DNA from: RGIG3701 sp031553595
GTDB lineage: Bacteria; Planctomycetota; Planctomycetia; Pirellulales; Thermoguttaceae
DNA length: 64,000 bases
Direction: 5' to 3'
NCBI GenBank assembly: GCA_031553595.1
Contig: JAVBLI010000007.1
Span: 62,001-126,000, forward strand
The notes beneath the pieces were generated by a model that made no database searches, was not told the origin of the DNA, and saw nothing but the letters and a program-made list of their open reading frames with translations. Numbering within the stretch: the first letter of the stretch is position 1; each line of letters opens with the position of its first letter. Positions 14,491-23,166 of the stretch are shown here, one piece after another. Both the position numbers and the translations under genes were made by a program.

Positions 14491-16665
14491 ATGGTTTTAC
14501 GAAAAAATCGCTGCCAGAGCGTTCTTCCGCTCATTCTGCTGTGTGCGTTTATTATTCCGGCCCAAGTGGTCTCCGCCGCCCCGTTTTACGGCCTGACGGT
14601 CTCCCCGCTAACCGGCGACACCGATATTCTCAACAACGGCAATCAGAATTACCTCTTTGCCGTCAATTTAACGAATGTCGCGATCAACACCGATTCGTTC
14701 GTCGCCAACAACGTCTCCTTTCTCGGCACGCCATATCATCAGGGAAAGATCGCTGGTCGCTCTTATTCCTACACATCCATGTCTTCAACTCCGACATCCG
14801 CCGCCTCCGGCACTTATACCTTACCCGCCGGCGCCAACAGTTCCCGAACGATGTTCGATCGATTCATTTACTATGGGCAAGCGCTGGGCAACAAATCCCG
14901 CCTGGCACTGGACGGCCTGGAGGAAGGCAAAACCTACACGCTTCAGATCTATGGTCGGGAATGGGGAACCAATCAGCGGGAGCATTATTTTTCTTTCGAC
15001 ACCAACGCCGACGGCGTGGCCGACGCGCTGACGCTAGGCACGGGGTATCTCGAAGGAAAATTCAATGCCGCCAACAATAGCTACGCCATCGACCAGAACA
15101 CTCCCGGCAACAGTTGGAGTGGCCTCAGCACCGGGCCTTTCGCCGTCAGCTACACGTTTGTGGCCAACAGCCAGACGCTCAACACCTACCTGCAATCCAA
15201 CAACGGCGGCGACGGCTGGCATAATTACGGCTTTTCGCTTTACGAGCACACCGATGTCGCCCAACAAAAGCTCGCGACAACGCCAACGATCAAAAACGGC
15301 AGTTTCGAGGCCGATCGCGCCATCACTCGGGATCACGGTGGCAACCACGGTTATATTCAGGAGCAGTGTGGCGGCCTGATTTCCGGCTGGTCCGCGAATC
15401 TTCACGACCGCGTCGGCCTGGCGCCCGCCCTGAATGTATCCGGCGGCACCGACTGCATCGACTTTTCCAACGGAAAAACCATTCCCGACGGCACACAGTG
15501 CGTCTTCGTTCAAAGCAACGGCGCCGCCACCACGATCAGCCAGGATGTTTACGGTTTTGAGCCCGGCAAATACTACGCGCTGACCTATGCCGCCGCCGGA
15601 CGGGGAACGCAGACTGCCGACCTGACGCTTGTCACCGGGGATTACCACCTTCGCCAACGCGTTTCCGGCAACTTCCAACATCACACCCGCCGCTTCAAGG
15701 CCAGCGATTACATGCAAACGATTTCCTTCACGAATCATACCGGCGGCGACACGACGCTGCTGCTGGACGATATCTCGCTGCTGGGCCTCCAGGTAACGGA
15801 GATATCCATGATGAAATACTTCGGGGATAATTTTTCCGTGAACGCGAACTCCAACACCATCAGTCAAAGTACCAACGACAAAGCCGATCGTTTTTCGGGG
15901 CCTGTCGGGCCGGTCGATTACATCAAACGTGCCGGCAGTGGAAATCTCCAGCAGGTCGGGCATGGCCCGTTCCCGGGTGCGCTGTTCATGGCAACCTACG
16001 GCGCCGGCAATGACAACCGCAACAGCAGTGCGTTTCTGGACCACAACTTCAACGATTCCTTCGACCCCGAAACCGGCGCGATGTATGAGATTAATTTCAA
16101 AGTTAATCCGTATTATTGTTACGACGACGGATTGCCTTTTCCAAGAACGAACAGAAGCTGGGCGGGAATTGTTTTCGGCGCCTCGCGCGGAGATGGCCAG
16201 CAGTGGATCAACAACTCCGACGGAATGGGGCTCTTGCTTCGCCCCACCGGCGAATATCAGATTTTTGTGGGAAACACCGCCCGTGAAGCTGGGACGCTTT
16301 CGGATTCCATCCTCGCCGCGCTGCCCGAGGATGGTTGGTACGATGTTTCCCTCCGGTACTGGGTCGACGCGTGGGCGGGCACCCCGCTGCTGCCGGCGGG
16401 GACGGATGTGAGCGTCATGGTCGATTTTTTCATCAACGACCAGTACCTCACCAGCATCACAGCGGAAGACGGATTCAAGGATAACTATTTATCACTACTT
16501 TCCTATGGGTCGGATTACAGCGGTACTGCTTACACGTTTTTCGACGATCTTTCCGTCTGGTCTTCCGCAGGGGTGATGAACGCCGCCGCCACGCCCGAGC
16601 CGACGACGTGGATCTTACTGCTGATGGGTGCCACGGCGCTGGGTGTGGTGCGAAAACGCCGTTAA
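14491..16665 (+). CDS. Secreted PEP-CTERM protein with carbohydrate-binding-like modules
   Basis: The 724-residue protein starts at ATG 14491 behind GGGGAGA. It has a signal peptide (QSVLPLILLCAFIIPAQ, then VVSAAP) and ends in a classic PEP-CTERM sorting tag: TPEPTTW, a hydrophobic helix ILLLMGATALGVV and RKRR. Such proteins are handled by an exosortase (EpsH/XrtA type), often with exopolysaccharide. The body is Gly/Asn/Thr-rich beta structure, with jelly-roll-like blocks (KNGSFEADRAI, YALTYAAAGRG, LLLDDISLLG) and a second lectin-like region near residues 480-690. No catalytic motif is recognised. The last codons overlap a terminator hairpin. No exosortase gene lies in the window. Confidence 0.88.
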   Translation: MVLRKNRCQSVLPLILLCAFIIPAQVVSAAPFYGLTVSPLTGDTDILNNGNQNYLFAVNLTNVAINTDSFVANNVSFLGTPYHQGKIAGRSYSYTSMSSTPTSAASGTYTLPAGANSSRTMFDRFIYYGQALGNKSRLALDGLEEGKTYTLQIYGREWGTNQREHYFSFDTNADGVADALTLGTGYLEGKFNAANNSYAIDQNTPGNSWSGLSTGPFAVSYTFVANSQTLNTYLQSNNGGDGWHNYGFSLYEHTDVAQQKLATTPTIKNGSFEADRAITRDHGGNHGYIQEQCGGLISGWSANLHDRVGLAPALNVSGGTDCIDFSNGKTIPDGTQCVFVQSNGAATTISQDVYGFEPGKYYALTYAAAGRGTQTADLTLVTGDYHLRQRVSGNFQHHTRRFKASDYMQTISFTNHTGGDTTLLLDDISLLGLQVTEISMMKYFGDNFSVNANSNTISQSTNDKADRFSGPVGPVDYIKRAGSGNLQQVGHGPFPGALFMATYGAGNDNRNSSAFLDHNFNDSFDPETGAMYEINFKVNPYYCYDDGLPFPRTNRSWAGIVFGASRGDGQQWINNSDGMGLLLRPTGEYQIFVGNTAREAGTLSDSILAALPEDGWYDVSLRYWVDAWAGTPLLPAGTDVSVMVDFFINDQYLTSITAEDGFKDNYLSLLSYGSDYSGTAYTFFDDLSVWSSAGVMNAAATPEPTTWILLLMGATALGVVRKRR

Positions 16666-16678
16666 ACGGGGCGTTTTT
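16653..16678 (+). terminator. Terminator overlapping the end of the PEP-CTERM gene
   Basis: AAAACGCC (16653-16660) pairs with GGGCGTTTT, followed by Ts. The left arm encodes the last Arg codons of the tag, so the hairpin begins inside the gene. Confidence 0.65.
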
Positions 16679-16697
16679 CACTGCCGCGTCCCGCCGC

Positions 16698-16725
16698 TTG
16701 AAAAATTCCCGCCGCGAGTTATAAT
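16698..16725 (+). promoter_or_regulatory. Sigma70-type promoter for purQ
   Basis: TTGAAA (16698-16703), a 16-bp spacer and a perfect TATAAT (16720-16725), 53 bp before the purQ ATG. Confidence 0.7.
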
Positions 16726-16778
16726 GATAGCTCGTGTTTTGGCATTTTTCACTCCACACAAGCAGGAAACCACGCAAA

Positions 16779-17600
16779 ATGGCTCCCCACGTCCTTATTC
16801 TCCGCGCTCCGGGCGTAAACTGCGATCAGGAAACGGCTTACGCTTTTGAGAAAGCCGGCGCCACCACCGAGCGGCTGCATGTCAACCGTCTGCTGGAAAA
16901 CCCCTCGTTATTCGAGCAATTCCAGGTGCTCTGTCTCCCCGGTGGTTTTTGTTACGGCGACGACATCGCGTCCGGCCGCATCCTTGCCAACCAGCTCCAC
17001 CACCACCTCTCCGACCGCCTCATGGCGTTCCGGGATGCCGGGAAGCTCGTGCTGGGGATTTGCAACGGATTTCAGGTGCTCATCAAGACAGGCCTGCTTT
17101 TCCCGATCACCGACGATCAGCAGCCGCTGGCAACGCTGACGTGGAATGCCTGCGGACGCTTTCAAGATCGCTGGGTGAAGCTGGAGACCGACCCGCGGAG
17201 TAAGTGTGTGTTTTTGCGGGACATCCAGAGCGTGTATATTCCGGTAGCCCACGCCGAAGGGCGTTTCGTGACCAAAGACGCGGCGACGCTACGGGCGCTG
17301 GACGAAGCCGGGCAACTCGCGCTGCGTTACGCGCCGCAGGACGCCACGCCCTGGGGCGGCAACGCGCCGCTTTACGACGAAAACGGCATCCTCGCCTACC
17401 CGGCCAACCCGAACGGCGCAATGGCGAACGTGGCGGGCATGTGCGACGAAACCGGCCGCGTGCTGGGCCTCATGCCCCACCCCGAGCGGCACATCTCCCC
17501 CACGCAGCACCCCCGCTGGACCCGCGAGACCCCGGGCAACCTCCCCGCCGAGGGCGACGGCCTCCAGCTTTTCCGCAACGCCGTGGAGTATTTTCAATAA
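16779..17600 (+). CDS. purQ: Phosphoribosylformylglycinamidine synthase, glutaminase subunit
   Basis: PurQ is the class I glutaminase that feeds ammonia to PurL in purine synthesis (FGAR to FGAM). The sequence begins with LILRAPGVNCDQETA, holds the oxyanion strand LPGGFCYGDDIASG, the nucleophile elbow GICNGFQVL (Cys95) and the catalytic MPHPERH (His234, Glu236). At 273 residues it is longer than the common 220-230 residue form and resembles the longer PurQ type. ATG 16779 follows GCAGGAAA. purL and purS are not adjacent; purF lies about 34 kb away in the same window. The stop TAA is part of an inverted repeat shared with the end of convergent feoB. Confidence 0.95.
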   Translation: MAPHVLILRAPGVNCDQETAYAFEKAGATTERLHVNRLLENPSLFEQFQVLCLPGGFCYGDDIASGRILANQLHHHLSDRLMAFRDAGKLVLGICNGFQVLIKTGLLFPITDDQQPLATLTWNACGRFQDRWVKLETDPRSKCVFLRDIQSVYIPVAHAEGRFVTKDAATLRALDEAGQLALRYAPQDATPWGGNAPLYDENGILAYPANPNGAMANVAGMCDETGRVLGLMPHPERHISPTQHPRWTRETPGNLPAEGDGLQLFRNAVEYFQ

Positions 17601-17655
17601 TGAGAAATGAGGAATAAAGAAATGACGCAAGCGTAATGCCGAATCAATTCCTCAT
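17599..17655. repeat. Word-type inverted repeat between purQ and feoB stops
   Basis: AATGAGAAATGAGGAATAAA starts inside the purQ stop codon. ATGAGGAAT (17607-17615) pairs with ATTCCTCAT (17647-17655), ending 2 bp before the feoB stop. The same word recurs at 26760 and, inverted, near 41745. Confidence 0.55.
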
Positions 17656-17657
17656 CC

Positions 17658-19973
17658 CTAATTCCAAATCAGCATGCCGCCCTGGTAAATCAGAAAGGTC
17701 AGCAGCCACCCCAGTGCCGTCATGACCAGCCACTGCGAGCACGCGATGAGCCACGATTTCGTCTCCTGCCGCACCGTGGCCACTACCGCCAGGCACGGCA
17801 CGCCCACCAGCGCGAACACCATGATGCACACACCCTGAAGCGGCGTGTAATGCTCCCGCAAAACCGTCCGCATCTGGGAGGCCGAGGACGCGTCTGTTTC
17901 TCCCGAGGCCGCGCCGCCGCCCGCGTTTTCCGGCTCCACCCCCACATACAAAATCTGCATCTGCGACACGAAAAGCTCTTTTGCGGCAATACTTCCCACA
18001 AAAGAAAGCGTCACGTTCCGGTCAAACCCCAGCGGCGCGAACACCGGCTCCAGCGCCGTCCCGATCCGCCCGGCCAGCGTAAAATCATACCGTTCCGCAT
18101 CCTGCCGGCGACGAATTTCCCGCACCGCGGCCTGCGTTTCCACCTCACTTTCCGCCTCACTTTCCGCCTCACTTTCCACCGCAGAGACACCCTGTTCCGC
18201 CCGCGCGATCTGTGCCGCGTAATCCTCCCGAAAATTCTGCTTCACCGGGAACACCCCCGCCGCCCACATCAGCACGGCCCCCGCAAGAATAAACGTCCCC
18301 GAGTTCACCAAAAACCCGCGCGTGTAATCCCAGACCTGATAAAGCAAATTCCGCGCCGCCGGCATCTGGTACGGCGGAAGCTCGACGAACGTAATCCGCT
18401 GCTGCCTGTCCGCCCCGAGGAAAAACGAAAGCGTTTTCGCCGCCGCCAGCATCAGGGCCATGCCCAGCGAGTAAATGCCCAGCACCGTCACCGCCTGCCA
18501 CCGCGCGGGCATCAGCGCCCCGGCCAGCAGCGTATACGTGGGCAGCCGCCCGCCGCAACTCATCACCGGCAGCACGAGAATCGTCATCAGCCGGCTTTTC
18601 TCCGACGTAATCGTCCGCGTGGCCATCAGCCCCGGCACATTACACCCGAAACCCAGCATCAGCGGGATGATCGCCTTCCCCTCCAGGCCGCACACCCGCC
18701 GCATCAGGGCGTCCATCAGAAATGCCACCCGCGCCAGATATCCCGTCACTTCCAGCAGGGCCATGAAAAACAGCAGGATGATGACATTCGGCAAAAACAC
18801 GATCACGCCGCCCACGCCGCCGATCAGGCCGTCCGCCACCAGCGAGCACAGCAGGCTGCCGTTTCCCTCTCCGCCGAACGCCGAAACCACAGTCGTCCGC
18901 AGCGCCGCCATCCCCTCACTGATCCACTCCACCGGCCAGGCCCCCAGCGCGAACGTCATCGCGAAAATTCCGAACATCACCAGCATGAACACCGGAATGC
19001 CGAGAAGGCGGTTCGCCGCCACGGCGTCAATTCTGTCCGACCAGGCGTATCGCGACTTTCCGCCCTGCCCAGACTCACGCTGGATCACCGCCTCAAAAAT
19101 CTCCGCCACCCGTCCGTACCGGCTCTCCGCGATCACGATTTCCGGTGGATCCATTTCCATTTCCGCCGTTTCACGCGACTTTTCCGCCTCCGCCAAAAGC
19201 GCATCCACCCGGCGCTGGACGTCCGCAAAAAACGGGTACCGCTGCCGCATCCGCGCCGTGAACGGCTCATCCCGCTCCAGCATCCGAATCACGGCCCCCT
19301 CCGTGGACAGCGCCAGCGGACGCGCCGCCGTCACCTCCGGGTGTACCGCCAGCAGTTCCGAAAACCGGTATTCCGCCTCCCGCAAAATCTCCGCCAGCCA
19401 GTCCGTTTCCAGGTAATCATAACACTCCGTCAGCGGCACGGCCCCCGTCTGATAAACCGCCTGAATGCACCCACGAATCGCCGCCAAATCTTCCGCCGTC
19501 CGTCGCCCCGCCGAAATCACCGGCACACGCAACTGCCGTGCAAGCTCCGCCGCCTTCACCCGCATCCCGGCCTCCGCCGCCGCATCCTCCATGCTCAGCA
19601 CCACCACCGTGGGCACTTTCAGCTCCAGAAGCTGAAGCGTCAGGTACAGATTCCGCTCCAGATTACTCGCGTCCACCACGTTCACGATCACGTCCGGCGG
19701 GCATTCAAAAAACGCCGTCACCGCCACTTCCTCATCCGCCGAGTCCGCCGCGAGACTGTACACGCCGGGTAAATCCACCATCCGCACCCGCGCATACGCA
19801 CCCAGCGCAACCGCCGCTTCCTCGCGCGTCACCGTCACCCCGGCCAGATTCCCCGTCTTCTTCTGCTGCCCCGTCAGGCGATTAAAAAGTGTGGTCTTCC
19901 CCGTATTCGGATTCCCCACCAGAAAGACCGTGAAATCCGGACGGGGAGAGGCTGTTTTTATACCTTCTGTCAT
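17658..19973 (-). CDS. feoB: Ferrous iron transporter FeoB
   Basis: The 771-residue inner-membrane Fe(II) transporter starts at ATG 19973, just before FTVFLVGNPNTGKTT (G1, residues 20-28). The G protein domain continues with TGNLAGVTV (G2 region) and DLPGVYSL (G3, Asp67). G4 reads SMED (127-130) where FeoB normally has NMxD. The membrane part has two Gate-type nucleoside-recognition domains (for example LGFGCNVPGLMATR and LPVMSCGGRLPTY). A cytoplasmic stretch near the C-terminus contains a tandem ESEAESE repeat encoded by three 12-bp units around 18142-18177. FeoA is supplied as the tail of the upstream regulator. Both lie on the same strand with 137 bp between them. Confidence 0.95.
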   Translation of the reverse strand: MTEGIKTASPRPDFTVFLVGNPNTGKTTLFNRLTGQQKKTGNLAGVTVTREEAAVALGAYARVRMVDLPGVYSLAADSADEEVAVTAFFECPPDVIVNVVDASNLERNLYLTLQLLELKVPTVVVLSMEDAAAEAGMRVKAAELARQLRVPVISAGRRTAEDLAAIRGCIQAVYQTGAVPLTECYDYLETDWLAEILREAEYRFSELLAVHPEVTAARPLALSTEGAVIRMLERDEPFTARMRQRYPFFADVQRRVDALLAEAEKSRETAEMEMDPPEIVIAESRYGRVAEIFEAVIQRESGQGGKSRYAWSDRIDAVAANRLLGIPVFMLVMFGIFAMTFALGAWPVEWISEGMAALRTTVVSAFGGEGNGSLLCSLVADGLIGGVGGVIVFLPNVIILLFFMALLEVTGYLARVAFLMDALMRRVCGLEGKAIIPLMLGFGCNVPGLMATRTITSEKSRLMTILVLPVMSCGGRLPTYTLLAGALMPARWQAVTVLGIYSLGMALMLAAAKTLSFFLGADRQQRITFVELPPYQMPAARNLLYQVWDYTRGFLVNSGTFILAGAVLMWAAGVFPVKQNFREDYAAQIARAEQGVSAVESEAESEAESEVETQAAVREIRRRQDAERYDFTLAGRIGTALEPVFAPLGFDRNVTLSFVGSIAAKELFVSQMQILYVGVEPENAGGGAASGETDASSASQMRTVLREHYTPLQGVCIMVFALVGVPCLAVVATVRQETKSWLIACSQWLVMTALGWLLTFLIYQGGMLIWN

Positions 19974-19989
19974 ATTCACCGCTTTACAA

Positions 19990-20116
19990 AGAGTGAACGA
20001 GTGAGCAAGTGAGCGAGTGAATAAGAAAAAGCGTGTTTCGCTTCTCACACCCCCGCAGTTTCCGCTTGCGCCACTCGTTCACTTGCTCACTCTTTCACTC
20101 GTTCACTCCCTCACTC
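19990..20116. repeat. Word-type inverted repeat between dtxR-feoA and feoB
   Basis: GAGTGAGCAAGTGAGCGAGTG (19999-20019) is inverted, with one mismatch, at 20072-20092. Both arms are made of GAGTGAAC/GAGTGAGC words. The right arm extends over the regulator's stop codon (20111-20113) and the left arm ends about 17 bp from the feoB start. On this strand the hairpin lies in the gap between the two genes and could attenuate feoB transcription. Confidence 0.7.
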
Positions 20117-20857
20117 GCACGGCACGACCATAATATTCTTCGCGTCATTCAGGGTCAGCGAAAGTCGGTATCCTTTAATTTCCACTTCCAGCGGGTCACC
20201 CAGCGGGGCCACGCGCACCACGCGCACGGTGGCGTTCCGTGTGAATCCCATTTCGGTCATGCGGTGACGTTTTCGCGCATCCCCCAGCACGCGGGTGACG
20301 AAAGCCGGATGGCCGGGCCGCATTTCACTGAGAAATTTCACCGGGGCTTTCAGTTCCGCCAGCGCTTCCGCCGTGCTCATTTCCGGCCCTCCGTCCGCCT
20401 CCGGTGCCGCATCTTCCGGCCACGCCCGTGGACGCCATTCCTCTTTCACCTGCTGACAGTGCTCCAGAAAATCCATGAATTCCACGAGCCGGGACGTGAT
20501 TTCATGGTCCACGGTATGCTCGATTTTACAGGCGAAATCATCCGCCTTTTCGCGTTCCACGCCGAGCATGTTCTCCAGAAAAATCCGCAGGGTCTGATGC
20601 CTCCGGCGCACATCCATGGCCCCGCGCCGCCCCTCCTCCGTCAGGAGAATGGGCCCATACGGCGCAAACTCCACCAGCCCACGAACCGCCAGCAGATGCA
20701 GCGCATACGCCACCGACCCGCGCTTCACGTCCAGCCGGCGCGCGATCATGCTCGCACGCACTTCCTCGCGCGTGTCCGCCAGCTCTGAAATCGCCTCCAG
20801 ATAATCTTCCAGCATGGACGTCAGCACCGGCGTTTCATCCATTTCATGCATTTCCAT
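20111..20857 (-). CDS. DtxR/MntR-family metalloregulator fused to a FeoA domain
   Basis: The 248-residue protein has an N-terminal winged helix (about 10-70, with RLDVKRGSVAYALHLLAVRGL as recognition region). A metal-binding dimerisation domain follows with HRRHQ-like residues (RRRHQTLRIFLENMLGV) and the CKIEHTVDHEIT motif that holds DtxR-type ligands. A linker leads to a FeoA/SH3-like domain (about 170-248: AFVTRVLGDARKRHRMTEMGF, then VEIKGYRLSL). It is expected to bind Fe(II) and repress, with the FeoA part possibly interacting with FeoB downstream. It starts 12 bp after the sulfatase-like gene ends, so the three genes probably form one transcript. Confidence 0.92.
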   Translation of the reverse strand: MEMHEMDETPVLTSMLEDYLEAISELADTREEVRASMIARRLDVKRGSVAYALHLLAVRGLVEFAPYGPILLTEEGRRGAMDVRRRHQTLRIFLENMLGVEREKADDFACKIEHTVDHEITSRLVEFMDFLEHCQQVKEEWRPRAWPEDAAPEADGGPEMSTAEALAELKAPVKFLSEMRPGHPAFVTRVLGDARKRHRMTEMGFTRNATVRVVRVAPLGDPLEVEIKGYRLSLTLNDAKNIMVVPCE

Positions 20858-20869
20858 CCAATTCCCGCC

Positions 20870-22660
20870 TTACTCCTGTTCCGTATCTTCCCACGCATCC
20901 TCATCTGCCGGCGCCTTCTTTTTCACCGCCCCGGCTTTCTTTTCCGCCTCTTCCCGCAACAGCTTTTTATGTAACGCCTGAACCGTCTTCCACTGCTTCA
21001 CGCCACTGGCACGGGCCCACGCGTCATACGCCGTGACCATCTGCTGCACCTCCGGGTCCGCCCGAAAACGCCCGTAAACATCCGTCTGCTCCGTGCGGTC
21101 CAGCACCATGTTATAAAGTTCCCACTGTTTCGCGTCGCGCGTCCAGACCAGCTTCCATTTCCCGTAACGCACCGCGATATTCCCGCCCACTTCCCAGAAC
21201 AGGAAACGCTCTTTTCGCTTCTCGTCCGCGGCCATGTCCATCCGGTTCTGCCGACTGAACAGCGGAACCCAGCTCTCACCCACTGGGCGAAGCGTGTCGC
21301 GTCCGTTCAGCTCTTTCGGAAAAACATACTGCGAAACCTCCACCACCGTGGGGAAAATGTCCACCACGTGCACCGGCTGGGACACTTTCCCCGTCTCCGG
21401 AATCCCTGCCGGCCAGCTCACGATGCACGGCGACGCAATCGCCCCTTCATACACCCCGGACGTCCCGGCCCGCGAATACCCCCGGAACGGCGTGTTACTG
21501 ACATTCGCCCACGGCACACCATAACTCTGGAAAGTCAGCGGCCCGCCCGGCATCACCCGCGGGTCATTCCCCACCGCCAGCGTCACTTTCCGCTTCTTCG
21601 CGTCCAGCACCGCCGGATGTTTCGCAACTTTCTCCGCCGTCAGCTCCGTCGCGCACGCCCCGGCGTCCGAAATGAAAATAATCAGCGTGTTCTCCTCCAG
21701 GCCCATTTTACGCAGGCTTTCCAGGATCACGCCCACCGCCCGGTCCATCGCGCTCACCTGCGCCGCGTAAACTTCCATCCGCCGCGCCTGCCACGGCTGA
21801 TAAGGCCCCAGCCGGCTCCACGCCACCACATTCGGGTCCTGCGGCGACATTTTCATGCTGGACGGCACCACGTGATTTTCCTTCATTTTCGCGAAACGGT
21901 TCGCGCGAGCCATTTCCCACCCGCCGTTATACCGCCGCGCGTACTTCTGAATATCCGCCTCCGGGGCCTGCAGGGGCCAGCTCGGCGCCGTGAACGAAAC
22001 ATGCAGGAAAAACGGTTTTTCCGCCTTCTTCGCCGCCTCCAGAAAACGCCCCGCCTCCCGTCCTACCGCGTCCGTATAATAAAAATCCTTCTCTTTCGGG
22101 AACGTCGCCCCGTTCATCATCACGTTCAGCGTGTCAAAATACGAACTCTGCGCAAGAATCGTCCCATAAAACCGCTCCACCCCCCGATTTCCCGGCCACG
22201 CAAACCGCGGCGCATCCAGCGGATGATGAAGCGTCACGGGCCATTTCCCTGCCGCCAGGGTCTGATAACCATTCGTACGCAAAAATTCCGCAATCGTCGC
22301 CGTGGCGTCATTCATACTCCCACGATAACTGTACTCCTGCAGGTCGATATCCGGATATCCCATCCCCACGCGGTGCGGGTACTGGCCGGTCAGCAGGGCC
22401 GAGAGCGTCATTTCCGTCGCGCCGCAGTGATAAAACTGCGTGAATTGCAGCCCTTTCGCCGCCAGCGCATCCAGATTCGGCGTGAGTATTTCCCCGCCAT
22501 AACAGCCCAGATCCGAAAATCCCAGGCTCCCGGCACTGATGATCATCACATTCGGCCGCTTTCCCGCCGCCCCAGCCTCTCCCGTAGCAAAAAACACGCC
22601 GAAAAACGCCGCGAAACACGTCAAAACGCTAAAAAAAGAACCGAAAAGCACGTTTTTCAT
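20870..22660 (-). CDS. Sulfatase-fold secreted protein lacking catalytic residues (pseudo-sulfatase)
   Basis: This 596-residue protein is clearly an arylsulfatase-family member: PNVMIIS, FSDLGCYGGEILTPNLDALA, LLTGQYPHRVG, AGKW and FISDAG. It has an N-terminal signal peptide or anchor. The defining residues are gone. The CxPxR or SxPxR formylglycine motif before LLTG reads GATEMTLS, with Thr at the modified position and Leu for Arg. The metal-binding DDLG reads GSLG. The GKWH histidine is Pro. The frame is intact and the surrounding fold motifs are conserved, so it is not a simple pseudogene. ATG 22660 is preferred to ATG 22666 because GGAG lies 8 bases upstream. It heads the iron regulator/feoB unit. 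Confidence 0.9.
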   Translation of the reverse strand: MKNVLFGSFFSVLTCFAAFFGVFFATGEAGAAGKRPNVMIISAGSLGFSDLGCYGGEILTPNLDALAAKGLQFTQFYHCGATEMTLSALLTGQYPHRVGMGYPDIDLQEYSYRGSMNDATATIAEFLRTNGYQTLAAGKWPVTLHHPLDAPRFAWPGNRGVERFYGTILAQSSYFDTLNVMMNGATFPKEKDFYYTDAVGREAGRFLEAAKKAEKPFFLHVSFTAPSWPLQAPEADIQKYARRYNGGWEMARANRFAKMKENHVVPSSMKMSPQDPNVVAWSRLGPYQPWQARRMEVYAAQVSAMDRAVGVILESLRKMGLEENTLIIFISDAGACATELTAEKVAKHPAVLDAKKRKVTLAVGNDPRVMPGGPLTFQSYGVPWANVSNTPFRGYSRAGTSGVYEGAIASPCIVSWPAGIPETGKVSQPVHVVDIFPTVVEVSQYVFPKELNGRDTLRPVGESWVPLFSRQNRMDMAADEKRKERFLFWEVGGNIAVRYGKWKLVWTRDAKQWELYNMVLDRTEQTDVYGRFRADPEVQQMVTAYDAWARASGVKQWKTVQALHKKLLREEAEKKAGAVKKKAPADEDAWEDTEQE

Positions 22661-22710
22661 GAGCATGACTCCGATGAACGGTTAATACTTATAAATAAAG
22701 AATATCATTC

Positions 22711-22739
22711 ATTTTACCGGGAACCGGCGCGGATGTCAA
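22711..22739 (-). promoter_or_regulatory. Sigma70-type promoter for the pseudo-sulfatase/iron unit
   Basis: On the minus strand, a perfect TTGACA (22734-22739), a 17-bp spacer and TAAAAT (22711-22716) preceded by GG. It is back-to-back with the promoter at 22774. No DtxR-type operator is obvious by eye. Confidence 0.85.
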
Positions 22740-22773
22740 TTCACGGAGGGCATGAAAGAAGGTTTCACTTTTA

Positions 22774-22802
22774 TTGACACTGCGATTCAGGTGCATTATA
22801 AT
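22774..22802 (+). promoter_or_regulatory. Full-consensus sigma70 promoter for the small membrane protein
   Basis: TTGACA (22774-22779), exactly 17 bp, then TATAAT (22797-22802). This matches the textbook sigma70 consensus at all 12 positions. Confidence 0.9.
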
Positions 22803-22877
22803 GGCGGGAGAAAGATTGTCGAGAATATCATGGCAGTGTCCGCGTCTTCGTACCATCCAGGGTAATCGGAGGTTTTT

Positions 22878-23132
22878 ATGAAATACAAAATTCTGTTGTG
22901 TATCAGCGGCATAATGATTCTCGCTGGTCTGGTGGGCATGTTGCTCCCCTATTTTCTGACGCTGGAGAACATTTCGCAGTCCACTACCGCCCCGGCGCCG
23001 CGCGACCTGGCCGTCGGCATTTCCGCCGCCATCCCGTGGATGTTTTTCGGAATCTGTAACATCGTCGCCGGCATGACGCTCTGCACCTGCACCCTGGTGA
23101 TGTGGCGCCGCTCGATAAATGAAGGTGATTAA
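22878..23132 (+). CDS. Small two-helix membrane protein
   Basis: This 84-residue hypothetical protein starts at ATG 22878 behind a strong CGGAGG. It has two predicted membrane helices (about 5-27, ILLCISGIMILAGLVGMLL, and about 50-74, IPWMFFGICNIVAGMTLC) with a polar Ser/Thr/Pro loop between. It ends RRSINEGD. A full-consensus promoter and a hairpin terminator frame it as a single, probably highly expressed unit. I do not recognise a family. Divergence from the iron unit may be functional or incidental. Confidence 0.8.
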   Translation: MKYKILLCISGIMILAGLVGMLLPYFLTLENISQSTTAPAPRDLAVGISAAIPWMFFGICNIVAGMTLCTCTLVMWRRSINEGD

Positions 23133-23166
23133 AATAATACGAAACTGGTCACATCCATCCACGCAC

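Noticed and set aside
17850..19772. 640-codon plus-strand frame opposite feoB
   Set aside because: Arg/His/Pro-rich antisense shadow of a gene with clear G motifs and membrane helices.
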